Assembly (NCBI GenBank): GCA_902795935.1
Contig: CADBMS010000069.1
Location: forward strand, 1 to 9,504
Reading direction: 5' to 3'
DNA from: an uncultured Methanobrevibacter sp.
GTDB taxonomy: Archaea > Methanobacteriota > Methanobacteria > Methanobacteriales > Methanobacteriaceae
Length of the DNA: 9,504 nt
Every line of letters starts with the position of its first letter. Within the stretch, counting starts at the first letter, position 1. The notes under the pieces are model-generated. The model saw nothing but the letters and a program-made list of their open reading frames with translations, did no database searches and was not told where the DNA came from. This document shows, one piece after another, positions 5,681 to 9,504 of the stretch. The position numbers and the translations under genes were made by a program.

Positions 5681-6751
5681 TTAACGAAACACAGATCTTG
5701 CATTCCAAATCTTATAAAAACTATTAAAACCACCACAAGAAATATTATTTTCATAAGAGTTAATAATAGATATTATATTATTAATAGATTTACTAGATGA
5801 CCTAATTAACATTTTAGAATTAGGTTTAGATAGAATATCTAAATTAATAGGAATATCATCAATATTAGAAATACAAATACCTACTTTCTTAGCCAAATCA
5901 ACACTAGCATGCTTTTCATGAAACCCTAATATCTTAATCGCAGGAACACCCAAAACTGCAACTTCAAGAGTAACACCCATACCAGCACCATAAATGACAC
6001 ACAAAGAATACTTCATCAAACTAGGCAAATCAATAAAACCATTTAAAATATGGATATTATCACTATCAACTAAAGAATTTACATAATTTTCATCAAATCT
6101 AAATGGAACTATTAAAAATTGAAATTCTAAATTAGAAATAACAGAAATAAGATGTTCAATATCCTCATACTTCAAATCACCACCCAATACCACCACAATA
6201 TAATCTTTAAAAAGAGAATATCTCATAAAAATTTCATCTTTAGATAATAATTCTTTTCTATTGATAAAATCTACCATAGGATAACCTTCAATATTAAAAA
6301 CATTATTCAAAGAATATTTTTCTTCTAAAAATAATTTATAATTAGAAGAAGGAGCAGTTATAATATTAGAAAATGCAATCATTTCAATAGGATTATAAAT
6401 ATCTTGTTCAATATGTAAAGTTGGAATACTCAATAATTTACTTGCAGATAAAGCTTTACGAACATCTCCAGCATTACCACAAGTAATAACCAAATCCACA
6501 TTAGAATCAGATAATATTCTCCTTGTCTTATTAATATCCTTTAAAACTAACTTTAAAATTTCAAAATTAGATCTTTTATTAACTCCAGACTTACGACCCG
6601 CCCCAATACTATAAACATTGGAACAATAAGGAAATAATATTTCAGATGCCCCATTACCATGTGCTAATCCAATTACTTCAGCATCTAATTTTTCTAATAT
6701 AGGTATCAATGTTCTTGCAGGAGTAATTTCTGCAGCTACAGCAATTTTCAT
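5681..6751 (-). CDS. MurG-like GT-B glycosyltransferase (putative envelope glycan synthesis)
   Basis: A 356-residue GT-B-fold protein resembling MurG (GT28) and, more distantly, UDP-GlcNAc 2-epimerase. Motifs in order: an N-terminal Rossmann strand MKIAVAAE (1-8), TCGNAGDVRKA (90-100), PTLHIEQDIYNP (110-121, comparable to MurG's PxxIHEQNxxPG), VVLGGDLKYE (187-196, MurG GGS position) and YGAGMGVTLEVAVLGVPAI (254-272, comparable to the MurG nucleotide-sugar site RAGAxTxxE...G.PaI, with E263). The glycine-rich N-terminal membrane-lipid loop of true MurG is not clear. It is likely a cytoplasmic, membrane-associated enzyme that transfers a sugar to a lipid-linked acceptor. The start is the ATG at 6751: it overlaps the upstream gene's stop (ATGA) and has GGTGA 7 nt before it; an in-frame TTG at 6769 is less likely. 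It is the last gene of the cfbB-polymerase operon. Donor and acceptor are unknown; an epimerase-like role is possible. Confidence 0.78.
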   Translation of the reverse strand: MKIAVAAEITPARTLIPILEKLDAEVIGLAHGNGASEILFPYCSNVYSIGAGRKSGVNKRSNFEILKLVLKDINKTRRILSDSNVDLVITCGNAGDVRKALSASKLLSIPTLHIEQDIYNPIEMIAFSNIITAPSSNYKLFLEEKYSLNNVFNIEGYPMVDFINRKELLSKDEIFMRYSLFKDYIVVVLGGDLKYEDIEHLISVISNLEFQFLIVPFRFDENYVNSLVDSDNIHILNGFIDLPSLMKYSLCVIYGAGMGVTLEVAVLGVPAIKILGFHEKHASVDLAKKVGICISNIDDIPINLDILSKPNSKMLIRSSSKSINNIISIINSYENNISCGGFNSFYKIWNARSVFR

Positions 6752-7932
6752 TCTATTTTCACCAGCCAATATGATTTATAAAAAGTATTAATTATTAACA
6801 AAAGTGAAATAAAATAAAATATAAATACAACTAAATCTGTAGGGCCTGTTTCAATCCAAATTATTGTTTGAGCCAATATTATAGCATAAAATGCTGTAAA
6901 TATGCCTTTTTTATATTTTTGTATAAAATGCATTATTTTAAGTATAAAAGCTAAAATGAACATTTGTATTGCTAGTGCATAAAATCCAAAATCTAATAAT
7001 GATGGTCCAAAAATAGTTGAAGTTGCTGAATGTTTATAACCAAGGACTAACGTACCAACAATAATACGAGGATCTTGTGATTCAAAAAATCCCATTATAG
7101 AATAGTATAACAATGTCCCATGAGTTTGCCCTTGGAAATTTAATAATTCATCAAAAACAGATAATGTATATCCTGCCCTATAAAAAAATAGTTCTAAAGG
7201 ATTTAAATTCCATTGCTGCCATTCAATTGATTTAACTGCAATATAACCTACAAGTAAAACCATTATAATTATTAAAGATAAAAATAGTAAAATATATAAC
7301 CATTTATTGCTTTTAGAAAAGAAATCTTTAGTATAATATAAAGTGATGAATACACTTAAAAGTATAGCAATTGTTGTTGTGCGATATCCTGTTAGTGCAA
7401 ATAATATAATTCCTAAAATAAAAAACATATAATAATATTTTCTTGAAAATTTAGCAAGTAAAATATTTATTCCCGGCAAAAATAAAAGATATGATAATAT
7501 CCAAATTTTAGTCACAGCATGTGCTTTTAAATATCCACTAAATAAAGGTATTCCTCCAGATAATAAAATATTAAATGCCTGTAAAATTAACCCAATTATT
7601 ACAATTGTAACTAATAATAATTCTGATTTTGAGTAATCTTTCCAAATAATTTCATTGAAAGCAGAGTTAATATTTTTTTCTCTTTCTAATTTGATATTCT
7701 CAATAATATTAGTTAAAGATTTATTTTTTAATAAAAATAGAAATTTAGGTGTTAATAAACCTATTATGAAAAAAATAAGACCACCAAATATATACAAATA
7801 AACTATTGGTGATGGAAAAACTAAGTTTTTTATTTTATATGTGAATCCCATAAATCCGAATAATATGTATAAAAACACCATTATTATAAAAATATAAGGT
7901 GAAAATAAATCATATTTATCCTTTGATTCCAT
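6748..7932 (-). CDS. Oligosaccharide repeat-unit polymerase-like membrane protein (Wzy-type)
   Basis: A 394-residue integral membrane protein with about ten hydrophobic helices (roughly 12-34, 43-66, 104-125, 144-161, 166-181, 186-200, 212-234, 308-337, 342-360, 366-386) and a long polar loop at about 235-305. It resembles the Wzy/oligosaccharide repeat-unit polymerase group, which joins lipid-linked glycan units on the outer face of the membrane. Group-like features are GGIPLFSG (126-133) in a loop, GYRTTT (182-187) at a helix start with the conserved arginine, YRAGYT (251-256), and a polar loop ending HSATSTIFGPSLLDFG (301-316). Sequence divergence in this family is high, so the call rests on topology, motifs and the neighbouring glycosyltransferase. 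AGGAG lies 8 nt before the ATG. It follows cfbB by 27 nt and overlaps the glycosyltransferase by 4 nt (ATGA). An O-antigen ligase-like role is the main alternative. Confidence 0.72.
   Translation of the reverse strand: MESKDKYDLFSPYIFIIMVFLYILFGFMGFTYKIKNLVFPSPIVYLYIFGGLIFFIIGLLTPKFLFLLKNKSLTNIIENIKLEREKNINSAFNEIIWKDYSKSELLLVTIVIIGLILQAFNILLSGGIPLFSGYLKAHAVTKIWILSYLLFLPGINILLAKFSRKYYYMFFILGIILFALTGYRTTTIAILLSVFITLYYTKDFFSKSNKWLYILLFLSLIIIMVLLVGYIAVKSIEWQQWNLNPLELFFYRAGYTLSVFDELLNFQGQTHGTLLYYSIMGFFESQDPRIIVGTLVLGYKHSATSTIFGPSLLDFGFYALAIQMFILAFILKIMHFIQKYKKGIFTAFYAIILAQTIIWIETGPTDLVVFIFYFISLLLIINTFYKSYWLVKIE
6759..6763 (-). promoter_or_regulatory. Ribosome binding site deciding the glycosyltransferase start
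   Basis: GGTGA on the - strand, 7 nt before the ATG at 6751 and inside the end of the upstream polymerase gene. It favours this ATG over the in-frame TTG at 6769 and indicates translational coupling. Confidence 0.65.
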
Positions 7933-7959
7933 ATAAGTACTCCTAAATTATAGTATAAA

Positions 7960-9312
7960 TTATAATTCCCAGGCATTTCTAGTTAGATTAGATGCAAATG
8001 TTGGACATGCCACTGCATGAGTATGTACAAAATTTGCAACAGTATTTTTCGATATTAATCCATCTTCTTTATTGAGTATTCCATTACCTCTTAAAATTTT
8101 AAATGCAAATTTTGGGTTATTTTCTGGTTTAACATTTACTTTAGCATAGTGGAACTCATGACCTCTGAAAACATCCCCTTTTTGTGATATAATATTATCT
8201 TCTTTTGTTTCAGCTATAACATAACTTAAACCTTGAACATGTTTAGTTAAAACAGAAGGATAATTATATACATTACACATTTTAGCATTATTAATTGTAT
8301 TAGTTAAGTAAATAAGACCCCCACATTCCCCATATATTGGTTTTTCATTGTCATGGAATTTTTTTATAGAGTACCTCATAGAAATATTTGATTCTAATTC
8401 CTTAAGAAAAATTTCAGGGTATCCCCCACCAATATATAATGCATCAACATCAGGTATTTTTTCATCATGCCAAGGACTGAATGGAATTATTTTAGCATTA
8501 TTCTCTTCTAAAGATTCAATATTATCTTGATAATAAAATGTAAAGATTTCATCCATAGCAACACCAATTTTTACTTTTTTTCTATTGGATGTTTGCCATA
8601 ACTCTTCTTTAGGATCCGTTATTTTTTGAGAATTTTTCATGATTTCTAATAATAAATCAATATCAATATTTTCTTTAACCATTTGACCCCATTGAGATAT
8701 TGATTTATTTATATTTTCTCGCTCTAAAGCTGGAACTAGTCCTAAATGTCTTTGTTCAACAGATATTTCGTTATTTCTAGGTATTCCTCCAATTACTTTA
8801 ACATTAGTGTATGTTTCTATAGCAGTTTTAGCTTTAATATAATGTTTATTGTTTTTAACCATGTTCAATATGGCCCCTTCAATTTTTATTGAAGGATCTA
8901 ATGTTTGAAATCCTAAAATTACTGCTGCTGCACTTTTAACTAAACTTCGTGCATTTAAAATTAAAATTACTGGGGCATCTAATGCTTTTGATACTGATGC
9001 AGTATTGCCCATATCATCAATTGGACTTATACCTTCATATAATCCCCTAACTCCTTCAATAACTGCCATTTTACTTTTAGTCTTTTTCATTGCCCGAATA
9101 TAAGACGATTTTACTTGGTTTAAAGACATGAAAAAAGTGTCTAAGTTACGTGATTTATTTCCAGTGGCCATTGTATGGTATGTTGGATCAATATAATCAG
9201 GCCCTACTTTAAATGGTTGAACTTTTCCTTCTTCAGATAATGCTTTCATTATTCCTGTGGAAATTGTTGTTTTTCCTACTGCACTACCTGTGCCTGCAAG
9301 TACTACTCTCAT
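7960..9312 (-). CDS. cfbB: Ni-sirohydrochlorin a,c-diamide synthase (CbiA/CobB family)
   Basis: A 450-residue glutamine-dependent amidase that amidates the a and c acetate side chains of Ni-sirohydrochlorin on the way to coenzyme F430; close relatives (CbiA) act on cobyrinate in B12 synthesis, and methanogen enzymes may serve both. N-terminal ATPase domain: P-loop GTGSAVGKTT (7-16), FKVGPDYIDPTYH (34-46) and EGVRGLYEG (86-94). C-terminal class I amidotransferase-like domain: YIGGGYPE (293-300), YGECGG (327-332, nucleophile C330) and HTHAVACP (430-437, catalytic H432). Full length and intact. I start it at the ATG at 9312, where the P-loop has its usual short lead. The ATG 21 nt upstream falls between this start and the TATA-like box and would lie ahead of the expected transcript start. 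Neither has a Shine-Dalgarno, so the message may be leaderless. It is first in an apparent operon with two glycan genes. A cbiA assignment remains possible. Confidence 0.92.
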   Translation of the reverse strand: MRVVLAGTGSAVGKTTISTGIMKALSEEGKVQPFKVGPDYIDPTYHTMATGNKSRNLDTFFMSLNQVKSSYIRAMKKTKSKMAVIEGVRGLYEGISPIDDMGNTASVSKALDAPVILILNARSLVKSAAAVILGFQTLDPSIKIEGAILNMVKNNKHYIKAKTAIETYTNVKVIGGIPRNNEISVEQRHLGLVPALERENINKSISQWGQMVKENIDIDLLLEIMKNSQKITDPKEELWQTSNRKKVKIGVAMDEIFTFYYQDNIESLEENNAKIIPFSPWHDEKIPDVDALYIGGGYPEIFLKELESNISMRYSIKKFHDNEKPIYGECGGLIYLTNTINNAKMCNVYNYPSVLTKHVQGLSYVIAETKEDNIISQKGDVFRGHEFHYAKVNVKPENNPKFAFKILRGNGILNKEDGLISKNTVANFVHTHAVACPTFASNLTRNAWEL

Positions 9313-9335
9313 AATAATATAATGAAATCCCATTT

Positions 9336-9345
9336 TATTTAAATA
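9336..9345 (-). promoter_or_regulatory. TATA-like box of the cfbB operon
   Basis: TATTTAAATA on the - strand, centred about 28 nt before the ATG at 9312. Usual archaeal spacing puts the transcript start at about 9313-9318, directly before that ATG. This fits the absence of a ribosome binding site and supports a leaderless message and the 9312 start. Confidence 0.5.
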
Positions 9346-9362
9346 GTGTGAAAATATTATAT

Positions 9363-9377
9363 GGAAAAGTATTATAA
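9363..9377 (+). promoter_or_regulatory. Possible BRE/TATA for the right-edge + strand gene
   Basis: GGAAAAG followed by TATTATAA on the + strand. A start about 25 nt downstream (near 9398) would give a leader of only some 6 nt before the ATG at 9404, again suggesting a leaderless message. It forms a divergent promoter region with cfbB (9313-9403). Confidence 0.35.
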
Positions 9378-9403
9378 TTTCAACAATATAACATTAATCA
9401 TAT

Positions 9404-9504
9404 ATGAATCTCAATAACAAAATGAATATCTTAAGTGATACTGCACAATATGACTTATGCGACTATGTAAGTTCACAAAAACAATCAATACCAAATTTAC
9501 CAGG
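9404..9504 (+). CDS. Partial 5' end of a probable radical SAM protein (DNA modification/repair-type family)
   Basis: An open frame of 33 codons runs to the window edge without a stop. Its beginning (KMNILSDTAQYDLCDYV, residues 6-22) resembles the N-terminus of the putative DNA modification/repair radical SAM family, which typically starts with a K-L-x-I-L-x-D-x-A-x-Y-D pattern a few residues in. The CxxxCxxC cluster motif would lie beyond the edge, so the call cannot be confirmed here. ATG at 9404 is preferred because it keeps the residues before the conserved pattern; ATG at 9422 is an alternative. Neither has a Shine-Dalgarno. It is divergent from cfbB. Confidence 0.5.
   Translation, partial: MNLNNKMNILSDTAQYDLCDYVSSQKQSIPNLP

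Noticed and set aside
5627..5800. Roughly 57-codon + strand frame starting in the mtd/glycosyltransferase spacer, through copy 2 of the direct repeat (peptide LHLKYMS)
   Set aside because: It has no ribosome site and is mostly antisense to the glycosyltransferase gene. Copy 1 of the repeat can be read as the same peptide but has a stop two codons upstream, so the repeat is unlikely to be coding.
8348..8530. 60-codon + strand open frame within cfbB
   Set aside because: It is antisense to the conserved amidotransferase domain and has no independent support.
1..9504. CRISPR array, insertion sequence, prophage or defence system
   Set aside because: No regularly spaced repeats, transposase, integrase, nuclease or toxin-antitoxin pair is visible; the genes are mostly housekeeping or envelope-like.

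Overview
The window is a low-G+C chromosomal segment from a methanogenic archaeon, most likely Methanobrevibacter or a close relative in Methanobacteriales. The evidence is an F420-dependent methylene-H4MPT dehydrogenase (Mtd), a CfbB/CbiA-type cofactor amidase, ribosome binding sites of the GGTGA/AGGAG type, archaeal TATA-like boxes, and AT-rich spacers. I see no phage genes, insertion sequence, CRISPR array, tRNA or rRNA.

Layout. Left block, + strand: a multi-pass flippase of the SpoVB/MurJ/Wzx type (196-1776, TTG start), then a close-packed cluster of a ModE-family regulator (1850-2542), a 63-residue two-cluster ferredoxin (2556-2747), hisB (2761-3348), a two-helix small membrane protein (3374-3586) and a membrane-anchored protein with M14-carboxypeptidase-like residues (3608-4447). 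Gaps inside the cluster are 13-25 nt. It converges on mtd, which is on the - strand (4607-5437) and has a strong ribosome binding site and a hairpin/poly-T terminator. Right block, - strand: an apparent operon, read from right to left, of cfbB (7960-9312), a ten-helix oligosaccharide polymerase-like protein (6748-7932) and a MurG-like glycosyltransferase (5681-6751; ATGA overlap with the polymerase gene). At the right edge, on the + strand and divergent from cfbB, the first ~33 codons of a probable radical SAM protein run off the window.

How the genes fit together. Two themes mix here. One is methanogenesis and core metabolism: mtd, cfbB for coenzyme F430, ferredoxin, ModE and hisB. The other is envelope building: a lipid-linked-glycan flippase, a GT-B glycosyltransferase with MurG-type motifs, a Wzy-like polymerase and a membrane-anchored M14-like hydrolase. 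Together the second group would supply glycosylation, flipping, polymerisation and trimming for a lipid-linked surface polymer. In this order of archaea the obvious candidate is pseudomurein, but a surface polysaccharide is equally open. That link is inference.

Non-coding structure worth attention: a 21-nt direct repeat (20/21 identical) flanking mtd; a good BRE/TATA on the + strand between mtd and the glycosyltransferase gene with no gene to drive; a two-codon mini-ORF overlapping the start of the M14-like gene; a C7 tract in the flippase gene; and a 3 x 9-nt GGAGGCNGT tandem inside modE. I corrected three starts: ferredoxin to 2556, glycosyltransferase to 6751 and cfbB to 9312.
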